A stretch of DNA of 64,000 nt from Loktanella sp. M215 (GTDB taxonomy: Bacteria; Pseudomonadota; Alphaproteobacteria; Rhodobacterales; Rhodobacteraceae): NCBI RefSeq assembly GCF_021735925.1, contig NZ_WMEA01000001.1:1332001-1396000 (forward strand). Direction: 5' to 3'. The position numbers and the translations under genes were made by a program. Of the stretch, positions 1 through 7,532 are shown piece after piece; positions within the stretch are counted from its first letter, which is position 1, and each line of letters starts with the position of its first letter. Under the pieces are notes generated by a model. The model was not told the origin of the DNA. It made no database searches and was given only the letters and a program-made list of their open reading frames with translations.

Positions 1-124
1 TCTCGGGGACATGCACGATCACCATGGTGGCGCGATACCTGTTGGCAAGGTCAGCGGCGATCCGCAGCGCCGCGGCGGCATGGTCTGATCCGTCAAAGCA
101 GACGAGTATCCTGTTGAACATCAT
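1..124 (-). CDS. Universal stress protein (UspA family), N-terminal part only
   Basis: The first 41 codons of a leftward gene are present; the rest lies outside the window. The translation begins MMFNRILVCFDGSDHA and continues with an Ala-rich helix and a second beta strand (MVIVHVPE). This is the usual start of a UspA-fold domain: a hydrophobic strand, then a D-G-S turn, then a helix. UspA-like proteins are cytoplasmic nucleotide-binding stress proteins. Two adjacent ATG codons (124 and 121) could serve as start. The family call is firm; length, ATP-binding loop and partner domains cannot be seen. Confidence 0.8.
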   Translation of the reverse strand, partial: MMFNRILVCFDGSDHAAAALRIAADLANRYRATMVIVHVPE

Positions 125-476
125 GACCCTCATTTGTGAATGCTTGGATGAATACACCGAGTCGCGGTCGTGGGACTTGATATGAATCAATAGCAGAAAA
201 GAATCGCGATGGCCCGGATTTGCTGATCCGATCCGGTGCATTGCGCGCGCCCGATACATTCCGTCAAACGTCAGCGCCGTGAGCAGGAGGTTTCCATGGC
301 TGGCAAGCGATAAGACGGGCGGACGATCCGTAATGCCGGATGAGAGGACAACCCGGCGACGGGGCGCTTATTTTCTTCGCCAAGACCGACGTGTGCGACG
401 ACATCGAGCGCCGCGCTCTGCAGACGTTACCAGCTGTCCTCGACACCGGCAGCAGCCCATCTGCCGGTTTCCGGGC
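125..476. other. Intergenic stretch between uspA and the histidine kinase, with a strong Shine-Dalgarno before a five-codon frame
   Basis: No convincing full gene. The stretch is unusually AT-rich near 130-210, fitting promoter DNA for the leftward uspA gene. On the plus strand a strong AGGAGG at 285-290 precedes an ATG at 296 that opens only a five-codon frame (MAGKR, then stop). A more protein-like 51-codon frame starts at 340 in another register and is listed separately. The pattern could be a decayed gene or a leader peptide. Confidence 0.35.
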
Positions 477-495
477 TTATGCTGCCTGCGATTGA
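340..495 (+). CDS. Possible small or remnant ORF of 51 aa, unrecognised
   Basis: The frame has G/C-ending codons typical of neighbouring genes and reads as plausible protein around ALIFFAKTDVCDDIERRALQ. It has no good ribosome binding site of its own; the strong site at 285-290 sits before a different frame. It ends inside the 3' end of the leftward histidine kinase gene. It may be the tail of a frameshifted gene, or chance. I do not recognise the sequence and assign no function. Confidence 0.2.
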   Translation: MRGQPGDGALIFFAKTDVCDDIERRALQTLPAVLDTGSSPSAGFRAYAACD

Positions 496-1700
496 CCATT
501 GGCGATTTGCAAAGGGAGCGAGACCGTAAACTTTGCGCCATGGCCCAGCCTGCTGTCGACGGTTATCAATCCGTTCAGGTGTTCGACGGTCCGCTTCACG
601 ATGGTCATGCCGAGTCCGGTCCCCCCATAGGTTCGGGAAATATTCGCGTCCGCCTGCTCGAACTCTTCGAAGATTCGCGCGTGATCGGCCGACGCGATCC
701 CGATCCCCGTGTCGCAGACTTCAATCACGATCTGGCCGTAGGAGTCTTCCTTGAGGTGGACCCGGACATATCCGGAATCGGTGAACTTGACCGCATTGCC
801 GACCAGATTTTGCACAATGGTCGTCAACGCCTTTCGGTCGACAAAATAGGTGTTTTTGCCAAGCTGGTTGTCGATCTCGAGTGCCACTGATTTCGACTCT
901 GCGAGAGGTGAAAACTCGGCCAGAATGTCGCTCATGAGATCGACAAGAGGGGTTTCCTCCAGAACGGATTCGATCTGCCCCGCGTCAATCTTGGCGAGAT
1001 CCAGAACATCGCTTACAAAGGTCATCAGCTTGTCTGCTGATCGGGTCAGGATGTCATTCAGACGCGCCGACTGCCGATCAGACTTGGCGTGGCTCAACAT
1101 CTTGATCGAAGCGATGATGCCGGTCAGCGGCGTCCTGATTTCATGACTGATATGCGCGATGTAACTGCTGCGGCTTGCGAGGAGGTCCTGAAGCCGCTCT
1201 CGCGCTCTGCGTTCTTCCAGCGCCAGCGTCCGTGCTTTGATGATGTCATCGACGCAGCATGCAAGCTTTTCAAGCATCTCGATATCGCGCGCTGACCAGT
1301 CTCTGATCGTATGCGTCATACAACACAGGGAACCGATCACCCTGCCGGTCGTCGTATGGATCGGACTTCCGATATACGACCGCAAATTCTGCGCTTGCAG
1401 AAGGGAATTGGTCTGCGTGCGAATGTCTTTTTGCAGGTCAGGGATCGCGACGGTCCGGCGTGTCGCGACGACATGCTTGCAAATCGAGTCTTCAAGACAT
1501 GTTTCGCAATGATCCATCGGATCGAAAAGTGGACCAACGGACGCGGCGATGAGTTGCCGTCCTTCTACTGTTTCGACCACGGAGACATGAGATACCGGCG
1601 CTTCCAGCAAGCAGCCTGCAAGTTTGACGATGTTGAGAATGCTCTCGTCAATGCCTTGATGCAGGAGGCCAAGCGCTTCAAACGTGTAAGCCTTAGCCAA
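477..1700 (-). CDS. GAF-domain sensor histidine kinase
   Basis: A 407-aa protein without membrane segments, so probably a cytoplasmic sensor. Residues about 20-155 form a GAF domain, with a Cys-rich patch CETCLEDSICKH (65-76) typical of the subgroup often paired with kinases. A coiled linker (about 155-180) leads to the HisKA helix with the phospho-acceptor H186 in SHEIRTPL. The ATPase domain has the N box NLVGNAVKFT, G1 box DTGIGI and G2 box GGTGLGM. No response regulator or receiver domain is adjacent, so the partner lies elsewhere. Residues C65 and C68 could bind a metal or sense redox state, but that is inference. Confidence 0.9.
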   Translation of the reverse strand: MAKAYTFEALGLLHQGIDESILNIVKLAGCLLEAPVSHVSVVETVEGRQLIAASVGPLFDPMDHCETCLEDSICKHVVATRRTVAIPDLQKDIRTQTNSLLQAQNLRSYIGSPIHTTTGRVIGSLCCMTHTIRDWSARDIEMLEKLACCVDDIIKARTLALEERRARERLQDLLASRSSYIAHISHEIRTPLTGIIASIKMLSHAKSDRQSARLNDILTRSADKLMTFVSDVLDLAKIDAGQIESVLEETPLVDLMSDILAEFSPLAESKSVALEIDNQLGKNTYFVDRKALTTIVQNLVGNAVKFTDSGYVRVHLKEDSYGQIVIEVCDTGIGIASADHARIFEEFEQADANISRTYGGTGLGMTIVKRTVEHLNGLITVDSRLGHGAKFTVSLPLQIANGQSQAA

Positions 1701-2163
1701 GATTTATCCCTCATTTTTTGCAGTTTAGCTTTGATAGAGATCGGCGATCTTAAGGTGTTAAATCAGGCAAATGTGTGACTGAACCAAGCGTCACGGCGGG
1801 AATCTTATCAAGAGAATAAAATTGTATCAGCCAAGTCTCGCCTCATCTTGATGATGACGGCTAGCGCAGATCCTGACCGAGACCCGCGCGGTCTGGCCAA
1901 AGTCATGCCATCCGGCCCCGGCAGCGCCTGATCCTTGGTCGTCGTGTCGGCGGCACTGAACCGCGCATGAACGCGGCGTTTGGCGTTTGCGGGCTGCGCC
2001 ACTGCAGCGGTGCCTGCCTTCCAAGATTGCAGAATTGCAATGATCGCGAAAACGACGCTGCACACAGGCGGACCAGAAACACGGTTGCAGGCGCCGTGAC
2101 GCAATCGCGGTGACCTGCATCTGATTGTCCGGCTGCTGGCCGGATCCACCGAGGATTTTTGCC
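1701..2163. other. 463-bp gap: kinase promoter region and unassigned sequence
   Basis: The AT-richer part at about 1700-1840 should hold the leftward promoter of the histidine kinase. Between 1808 and 2065 the minus strand has an open frame with a hydrophobic segment near its start (VVFAIIAIL), but only a GTG start and no ribosome binding site, so I do not call it. The final 40 bases carry the ribosome binding site of the gene at 2164. No repeat or RNA gene is evident. Confidence 0.4.
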
Positions 2164-2805
2164 ATGAAGAACTTCTTGCTCAGCACTGTGCTGATCATCG
2201 TTCCGGTCGCCGTCTTTGCGGTCGGTTACACAGCACTGTCACCGGCCCCGACCGCGGCGTCACAGGCCACGGCGGCCCGTCTGGGTGACATGACGCCCTT
2301 CCAGACGATCACGACCGACGTGCAATCCATTGTGGCGACCGGCGATCTGGCCGCGGCGCAGACGCGGATCACCGACCTTGAAACCGCATGGGATGACGCG
2401 CAGTCCACGCTGCGGCCCAACAATACCAGCGCCTGGGGCCATGTCGATGGCGCCATCGACGATGCGCTGTCTGCCCTGCGGGCCAAGGCGCCCGATGCCG
2501 GGCAGGTGGATGTGACGCTGGTCCGCCTGCAGACGGCCCTTGCCGACCCGACTGCAGGCGGTGACGCAGCGGGCGTCGCCCGGACGGTGTCGGGCGTGGC
2601 CACCACCGACGCCAACGGGCGCGCGCTGCCCTGCGAGGTGATGCTGGAACAGTTCCGCAGCACGCTTGCCGTCGCCACAGTGGCAGAGGCGGACCGCGCG
2701 ACCATCGATACGCTTCAGTCCAAGGGGACGGAGCGGTGCAACGCCGACGATGATACGCGCGCCGATGATTTCTTTGCGCAGGGCATTGCCCTGATGACCA
2801 ACTGA
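2164..2805 (+). CDS. Exported protein of unknown function, membrane-anchored or periplasmic
   Basis: A 213-aa protein starting at ATG 2164, preceded by a GAGG element; an upstream TTG at 2125 is less likely. Residues 3-24 form one hydrophobic segment without charged residues, suggesting a signal peptide or N-terminal anchor. The rest is Ala/Thr/Asp-rich and mostly helical, with two Cys (in LPCEVML and ERCNADD) that could form a disulfide. It ends 22 bp before the COG4705 membrane protein gene, so the two are probably co-transcribed. I cannot name a family. Confidence 0.7.
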   Translation: MKNFLLSTVLIIVPVAVFAVGYTALSPAPTAASQATAARLGDMTPFQTITTDVQSIVATGDLAAAQTRITDLETAWDDAQSTLRPNNTSAWGHVDGAIDDALSALRAKAPDAGQVDVTLVRLQTALADPTAGGDAAGVARTVSGVATTDANGRALPCEVMLEQFRSTLAVATVAEADRATIDTLQSKGTERCNADDDTRADDFFAQGIALMTN

Positions 2806-2827
2806 TCCCGCCTGAAGGAGGCTCGAC

Positions 2828-3634
2828 ATGACGACGCTCACTTATGGGACCGCTGCCGATACCGGCACGGCCCACACGCATGACACCCCGAACCGTGTCC
2901 CGGCGGTGACGGTCAGTTTCTGGCTGATCAAGCTGATGGCCGTGACCATGGGCGAGACGGCTGCCGACTTTCTGGCGGTCAATCTCGGCCTGGGGCTGAC
3001 GGCCACGTCGCTGCTGATGGCGGCTGTGCTGGTCGTGGCGCTGGTGCTGCAGTTCCGTCAGAAGCGCTATGTGCCGTGGTCCTACTGGCTGGCGGTCGTG
3101 CTGATCTCGATCGTGGGGACGCTGGTGACGGACAATCTGGTCGACAACTTTGGTGTGTCGCTGGTCACGACGACGGTGCTGTTCACCGTCCTGCTGGGGC
3201 TGACCTTCGCAGCCTGGTATGGATCAGAGCGTACGCTGTCGATCCACGAGGTCAAGACGACGCGGCGCGAGGCGTTCTACTGGCTTGCGATCCTGTTCAC
3301 CTTCGCGCTTGGCACGGCGGCGGGCGATCTGGTGGCAGAGCATTTCGGGCTGGGCTACCTTGCCACGGGGATCCTGTTCGGGATGATCATCGCGTCGATC
3401 ACGGCAGGATACTTTGCGCTGACGCTGAACGGGATCTGGGCCTTCTGGATCGCCTATATCTTTACCCGGCCTCTGGGTGCTTCCTTTGGCGATCTGCTGT
3501 CGCAGCCTGCGGATTACGGCGGCCTTGGCCTTGGCACGATCGTCACGAGCGCGCTGTTTCTGGCTGCCATCATCGGGATCGTCATCTACATGTCGTTGAC
3601 CCGCGTGGGACAGGAGGCGCCATCGCACGCCTGA
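2828..3634 (+). CDS. COG4705/DUF347-type integral membrane protein
   Basis: A 268-aa protein with about eight hydrophobic helices in four related two-helix repeats. Each repeat carries a G-(E/T)-x-x-(A/T)-D motif in a helix: MGETAADFL, GTLVTDNLV, GTAAGDLVA and ASFGDLL, usually followed by a G-hydrophobic pair (NLGLGL, HFGLGY). That fourfold repeat is the hallmark of the uncharacterised COG4705 (DUF347) family. Conserved acidic residues inside membrane helices suggest ion or metal transport, but no substrate is established as far as I know. An AAGGAGG-like site at 2814-2820 precedes the ATG. Confidence 0.8.
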   Translation: MTTLTYGTAADTGTAHTHDTPNRVPAVTVSFWLIKLMAVTMGETAADFLAVNLGLGLTATSLLMAAVLVVALVLQFRQKRYVPWSYWLAVVLISIVGTLVTDNLVDNFGVSLVTTTVLFTVLLGLTFAAWYGSERTLSIHEVKTTRREAFYWLAILFTFALGTAAGDLVAEHFGLGYLATGILFGMIIASITAGYFALTLNGIWAFWIAYIFTRPLGASFGDLLSQPADYGGLGLGTIVTSALFLAAIIGIVIYMSLTRVGQEAPSHA

Positions 3635-3667
3635 CGGAATCGCCGTCCGAACGCGCGAACGTGATTG

Positions 3668-3690
3668 CGGGCGCCCTCCGGCGCCCGTTC
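3668..3690 (+). terminator. Probable terminator after the COG4705 gene
   Basis: Perfect 8-bp GC inverted repeat (CGGGCGCC / GGCGCCCG) with a four-base loop CTCC, followed by TTC. The T-run is short, so termination may be partial or Rho-assisted. It separates the two-gene unit from the operon starting at 3863. Confidence 0.5.
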
Positions 3691-3773
3691 ATCCTGTGCC
3701 GCGGTCGCGGAAAACTGCGCGGAACCGAAACCATGGCAATCCCTTCACATTGATATGCGGCCCGATCATTTTA

Positions 3774-3788
3774 GCTGACAGTGTCAGC
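3774..3788. promoter_or_regulatory. Perfect 15-bp palindrome, candidate repressor operator
   Basis: GCTGACAGTGTCAGC is perfectly symmetrical about one central base and lies 75 bp upstream of the first gene of the six-gene operon. TGACA-N-TGTCA symmetry is the sort bound by TetR/AcrR-type dimers. No such regulator is encoded nearby, so binding is inference. A weak -35-like TTGATA lies just upstream at 3750-3755. Confidence 0.5.
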
Positions 3789-3862
3789 GATCCGGATCTG
3801 CAGGTCCATCCGAGGTCGAACGCGCATCGCGCGCGTGAGCCGGGGCCTGGGATGAAAGATCA

Positions 3863-4816
3863 ATGTCACCAGCAGACTCTGACGCCCACAAGGGCCGACG
3901 GCACCTTTTCAGGTGGATCGTGCCCTGCCTCTTCGGGGCGGGCGGCGTATTGGCGGCGTGGTTCCTGTGGCACATCGATTGGCCGCACACGATCGCGGCG
4001 TGGCACCGTCTGGACACTGGCACCATCGCACTGGCGCTGGCGCTGACGGGGGTGAGCTATTGCGGGCTGGCTGCCTATGACGTGATCGCGGTCAGCACGT
4101 TGAGGCCGCTGCAAATCGCGCGCGCTGCGGCGGCCGTCACCGGGGCCACGGCCTTTGGCATCTCCAATTTTCTGGGCTTTCCGCTGGTGACCGGCACGGC
4201 GGTGCGCGTCAGGATGTACGGCGTCGCGCGGAACGACCTTGGCCCGCTGCTCAGCGTCGTGGGCTCTGGCTGGGTGGCGTTCTGGCTGGTCAGCATCGCG
4301 CTGTGCGGCGCGATCCTGGCGGTCCGGCCCGACGCGCTCCTGTGGGCTGACGCCGCGACCGCCGTGCGTCTGGGCGGTATCATACTGGTGTTGGCGGTTG
4401 CAGCGTTTCTGGCGTGGCTGGGTGACGGGCGGTCGGCGACGGTCTGGCAGACGCGGCTGGACTTCATCAGCCGACGCCTGACGGCGTTGCAGATGCTGGC
4501 GGCGGTGGTCGATATCGTGGCCTCTGGCTTGGTCCTGTATCTGTTTCTGCCGCCGGATCTGGCGGGCGATCTGGCGGGGTTCATGGCGATCTATGTGCTG
4601 GCCGTGGGGCTGGGCGTCCTCAGCCACAGTCCCGGTGGGTTGGGATCCTTCGAGGCGACGATCATGGTCGGGCTGGGCGGGCTGGGGCGCGCCGATCTGG
4701 CGACGGGGCTGCTGCTGTACCGATTGTTCCGGACAGTGCTGCCCTTTGGGCTGGCGGTCGTGGTGCTGGCGGTGGCGGGACGATCCGGCGGGCGTCTGTC
4801 GGCGGTGCAACCATGA
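3863..4816 (+). CDS. MprF/UPF0104-type multi-pass membrane protein (possible lipid flippase)
   Basis: A 317-aa protein with about eight membrane helices. Two stretches identify the family: SNFLGFPLVTGTAVRVRMY (about 111-129) and SPGGLGSFEATI (about 254-265). They match the signature of the lysylphosphatidylglycerol-synthase transmembrane region, which in MprF moves aminoacylated lipids to the outer leaflet. No soluble aminoacyl-transferase domain is present. Its stop overlaps the next start (ATGA at 4813-4816). Because the same operon contains a CDP-alcohol phosphatidyltransferase, moving a modified lipid is an attractive role, but this is inference. Confidence 0.8.
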   Translation: MSPADSDAHKGRRHLFRWIVPCLFGAGGVLAAWFLWHIDWPHTIAAWHRLDTGTIALALALTGVSYCGLAAYDVIAVSTLRPLQIARAAAAVTGATAFGISNFLGFPLVTGTAVRVRMYGVARNDLGPLLSVVGSGWVAFWLVSIALCGAILAVRPDALLWADAATAVRLGGIILVLAVAAFLAWLGDGRSATVWQTRLDFISRRLTALQMLAAVVDIVASGLVLYLFLPPDLAGDLAGFMAIYVLAVGLGVLSHSPGGLGSFEATIMVGLGGLGRADLATGLLLYRLFRTVLPFGLAVVVLAVAGRSGGRLSAVQP

Positions 4817-5466
4817 AGATCACGACCTTTTCCGAACTGACGATCGACGGCAAGCTGACCCTGACCCGCGGCGGGTCGAGCAAGGCATTGTTCCGGTTTT
4901 ACGGGGCCGAGATGGGGCAGTGGTTCCATGCCCAGCGGGCTGCCCACGATGCGATCATGGTCGGTGCCGGGACCGTGCGGGCCGACGATCCGGAACTGAC
5001 CGTGCGCCATGTGACGGGCCGCAGCCCGCTGCGGGTGATCCCGACCAATGACGGCAACATTCCCGCGCACAGCCATATCCTGACCGACGGTCAGCCGACC
5101 CTGTTCGCGGTGCCGCAGGCCCTGCCGGACGCGGCCCGCGCGCGGCTGCGGCACCATGACGGCATTTCATTTATCGACTGCGGGGCGGACAGGGTCGATC
5201 TGCGCCTGCTGGCCCACGGCCTTGCGGAGCGCGGGATCGCGTCCCTGATGGTCGAAGGCGGCAGCCAAATCCTGCACGGGCTGTTCGCGCAGCATCTGGT
5301 CGACCGCATTGTCATCAAACACATCCCGGTCATTGCCGGGGCTACGGATGCGCCGACGTACCTTGAGGGCCGCCCCATGGACCTTTCCCGCTGGAGGATC
5401 GTTGAGTGCTGCGTGATCGGCGGGGTCGCGGTGACAATCTACGACAGGCAGGAGGACGAAGCATGA
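4813..5466 (+). CDS. RibD C-terminal-type pyrimidine reductase, stand-alone
   Basis: A 217-aa protein matching the reductase half of RibD (dihydrofolate-reductase-like fold, NADPH-dependent). Visible signatures are SELTIDGKL near the N-terminus, DAIMVGAGTVRADDPELTVR (about 46-65) and LMVEGGSQILHGLF with LVDRIVIKHIPVIAG in the C-terminal half. In riboflavin synthesis this domain reduces a ribosylamino-pyrimidine to its ribitylamino form. The deaminase half is absent and no ribB, ribE or ribH is nearby, so a specialised pathway is more likely than housekeeping riboflavin synthesis. It overlaps both neighbours by ATGA junctions. Confidence 0.85.
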   Translation: MKITTFSELTIDGKLTLTRGGSSKALFRFYGAEMGQWFHAQRAAHDAIMVGAGTVRADDPELTVRHVTGRSPLRVIPTNDGNIPAHSHILTDGQPTLFAVPQALPDAARARLRHHDGISFIDCGADRVDLRLLAHGLAERGIASLMVEGGSQILHGLFAQHLVDRIVIKHIPVIAGATDAPTYLEGRPMDLSRWRIVECCVIGGVAVTIYDRQEDEA

Positions 5467-6677
5467 TCGCTCAGGACATGATTGCCGCCGGTGCGGCCCT
5501 GCAGGACCGCACCCCGGATGGCGCGCCGCAGGTGTTCGACCTGCGGATCGATCATGCGGCCTTGTCGGACCATCCGTCGCGGCAGATCGTGCGCCATGTG
5601 CAGCAGGAACTGCTGATGCGGACCTATCAGAACCGGTTTGTCCTGTTGCCGCAGGTCGATGCACCCGGCTCCGTCGTGCAGATGTTGCACGACCGGTATG
5701 ACCCCAAGGCCACCCATGCCCTGGACGGGTATCGGGCGGCCCTTGAAGAGGCGCTGATCGAACCCGTCGTGAACGATCTGCGGCCGGGGATCGCGGGGCA
5801 GGGGGTGGAGGATTATATCGCCGGCATGCTGGACGGCATCCGCAAGTGCCCGCCGTCCGCCTTTCTGACGTGGCTGGAGGGGGTGCCGCAGGGCGAGCCC
5901 TACTATCGCAACTTCCTGATCCAGTCCTCTGCCGATCTGCTGGCAGAGGCCTCTGCCTCTGCCATGGGTGTGATCGGAGAGTTCGGCGCGCCGCAGTCGG
6001 CACTGTTCCGCATCCTGATCGACGAGTTCGGCTATGGCACCCACGACAAGAAGCACAGCGTGCTGTTCCGCGACACCCTGCGCGGGTTCGGGCTGAACAC
6101 CGAATACAACGGCTATTGGCCGATCTTCGATACCGAGGCGCTGCACCTGCACAACGTCATCCATTATCTGTTCCAGAGCCCGCGCAACCTGTTCCGGCAG
6201 ATCGGGTTCCTGCTTTATGCCGAGACCAGCTATCAGGTGTCGACCGGGCAGCATTACCGCTACCTCAAGCGGCATCACCCGCAGGTCGATGGCACCTATT
6301 TCGGCGAACACGCGCATATCGACATCCACCATTCCGACATGGTCATCAACGAGGTCGTCAAACCGCTGGTTGCGCGGTTCGGGGCAGAGGTCGGGACGGA
6401 AGTCATCCTTGGCGCCGAACTGACACGTCTTGCCTTTGCGGCAGCGGACCGGCACGCGCTGGCCGTCTGTCAGGCGTTCGAGGCGGCGCGGCTGGACGGG
6501 GCCGCCACCTTTGCCGCGCCTCTGCACGATGCCTCCGGTCAGGCGCTGGTGACGCCTGACACGGCCGAACGGCACGACGGCAAGGTGCAGGTCGGTGGCA
6601 TGGGGCTGCTGCACAAGGCCGCCGATTTCGCGGCCTTCCCAGCCGGGTCCACGGGGCGTCTTCATGTCGACGTCTGA
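5463..6677 (+). CDS. Haem-oxygenase-like di-iron protein (iron-containing redox enzyme family)
   Basis: A 404-aa soluble, mostly helical protein. Candidate metal ligands are E188 and H198 in DEFGYGTHDKKH, and the cluster E282, H283, D287, H290 in GEHAHIDIHH. This E/H plus D-x2-H pattern is typical of haem-oxygenase-like di-iron oxidases/oxygenases (UndA, BesC and SznF are characterised members), which carry out N-oxygenation or C-C cleavage. It starts in an ATGA overlap with the reductase gene and overlaps the Rieske gene by 14 bp, so the ferredoxin may deliver electrons to it. The substrate is unknown. At about 400 aa it is longer than the 230-270 aa common for the simplest members. Confidence 0.75.
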   Translation: MIAQDMIAAGAALQDRTPDGAPQVFDLRIDHAALSDHPSRQIVRHVQQELLMRTYQNRFVLLPQVDAPGSVVQMLHDRYDPKATHALDGYRAALEEALIEPVVNDLRPGIAGQGVEDYIAGMLDGIRKCPPSAFLTWLEGVPQGEPYYRNFLIQSSADLLAEASASAMGVIGEFGAPQSALFRILIDEFGYGTHDKKHSVLFRDTLRGFGLNTEYNGYWPIFDTEALHLHNVIHYLFQSPRNLFRQIGFLLYAETSYQVSTGQHYRYLKRHHPQVDGTYFGEHAHIDIHHSDMVINEVVKPLVARFGAEVGTEVILGAELTRLAFAAADRHALAVCQAFEAARLDGAATFAAPLHDASGQALVTPDTAERHDGKVQVGGMGLLHKAADFAAFPAGSTGRLHVDV

Positions 6678-6927
6678 CGGCAGCACGTGGATCGGGCGCG
6701 ACCTGCCGCCCATCGTCCGCGATGGACGCGACTATTTCCTGCTGTCCCACAAGGGCGAGATGTTTCTGATCGAGAACCTGTGCCCACACCGGGGCGGGCC
6801 GTTGAAGTTCGGTTATGTCGATGAGGCGTGCCGCATCGTCTGCCCGATGCACCACAATGCCTATGCCGCCGACCGCCTGATCGCACAGCCGACGACCTTG
6901 CGCCTGACGGCCGAGGCTGTCGCGTGA
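6664..6927 (+). CDS. Small Rieske [2Fe-2S] protein
   Basis: An 87-aa protein consisting of little more than a Rieske fold. Cluster ligands are clear: C40-P-H42 in CPHRGGPL and C60-P-M-H63 in CPMHHNAY, a C-x-H / C-x2-H pair 17 residues apart. There is no signal peptide or membrane anchor, so it is a soluble electron carrier like the ferredoxins of ring-hydroxylating systems. The ATG at 6664 lies inside the end of the di-iron gene; its stop overlaps the GTG of the next gene. A role as electron donor to the adjacent di-iron protein is inferred from context. Confidence 0.88.
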   Translation: MSTSDGSTWIGRDLPPIVRDGRDYFLLSHKGEMFLIENLCPHRGGPLKFGYVDEACRIVCPMHHNAYAADRLIAQPTTLRLTAEAVA

Positions 6928-7532
6928 CGTCGTTGCACTACCTTTGGCGCGAGGGTGGCCCGGTCAAGGCCGCGAACCTTTTGACGCTGAGCCGCGGGGT
7001 TCTGATCCTGCCGATTGCGGGGATTTTGCTGAGCGGGAGGGTTCTGTTGCCGCTGGCGCTGTACGGTGTTGCCGTGCTGACCGACGGGGTGGACGGCTGG
7101 CTGGCGCGCCGGTCCGGGCGGATGTCGGACTTTGGCGCGACATTGGACGCGGTGGTCGACAACCTGCTGTCGGTGGCCATTGTGCTGTTCATGTGGCTGT
7201 CGGTGCCAGAGGTCTTTGCCGCTTGGCCCGTGTCGCTGGCGCTGCTGTTCATCGTGCCGCTGCTCTATCTGCCGCTGTCGTGGCTGATGACGGGCAAAGT
7301 GTTGATGTTCCACTTCACCTCGGCCCGCATCGGGGCGTTCCTGCTGTTCGCCCTTTGGCCCCTCGTGGTGCTGACCGGGATCACGGCGCTGGTGCCGCTG
7401 ACCGCCGCCGTCGTCGTGGCCAGCCGGATCGAGCAGATCGTCTTCATCCTGCGCGGTGGCCGCGATCAGGATGCGCGGCACGGGGCGGCGGCCATTCCGG
7501 ATTTTCACGTTGACGACAGGATGACCCCATGA
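6924..7532 (+). CDS. CDP-alcohol phosphatidyltransferase family membrane protein
   Basis: A 202-aa protein starting with GTG at 6924 (GTGA overlap with the Rieske stop). The full catalytic signature is present: D57-G-x2-A61-R62-x8-G71-x3-D75-x3-D79, plus D54 just before it. Around it are five or six hydrophobic helices. The family moves a CDP-linked phospho-alcohol, or the phosphatidyl group of CDP-diacylglycerol, onto an alcohol acceptor in the inner membrane. The genes around it point to an unusual acceptor or head group rather than ordinary phosphatidylglycerol-phosphate or phosphatidylserine synthesis. Its stop overlaps the cyclohydrolase start by ATGA. Confidence 0.88.
   Translation: MTSLHYLWREGGPVKAANLLTLSRGVLILPIAGILLSGRVLLPLALYGVAVLTDGVDGWLARRSGRMSDFGATLDAVVDNLLSVAIVLFMWLSVPEVFAAWPVSLALLFIVPLLYLPLSWLMTGKVLMFHFTSARIGAFLLFALWPLVVLTGITALVPLTAAVVVASRIEQIVFILRGGRDQDARHGAAAIPDFHVDDRMTP

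Noticed and set aside
1808..2065. Leftward small membrane protein
   Set aside because: The frame has a hydrophobic start and fair codon use, but lacks a ribosome site and an ATG, and nothing is recognised in it.
3696..3862. Small ORF upstream of the six-gene operon
   Set aside because: It runs into the next gene in the wrong frame, crosses the palindrome and has no ribosome site.
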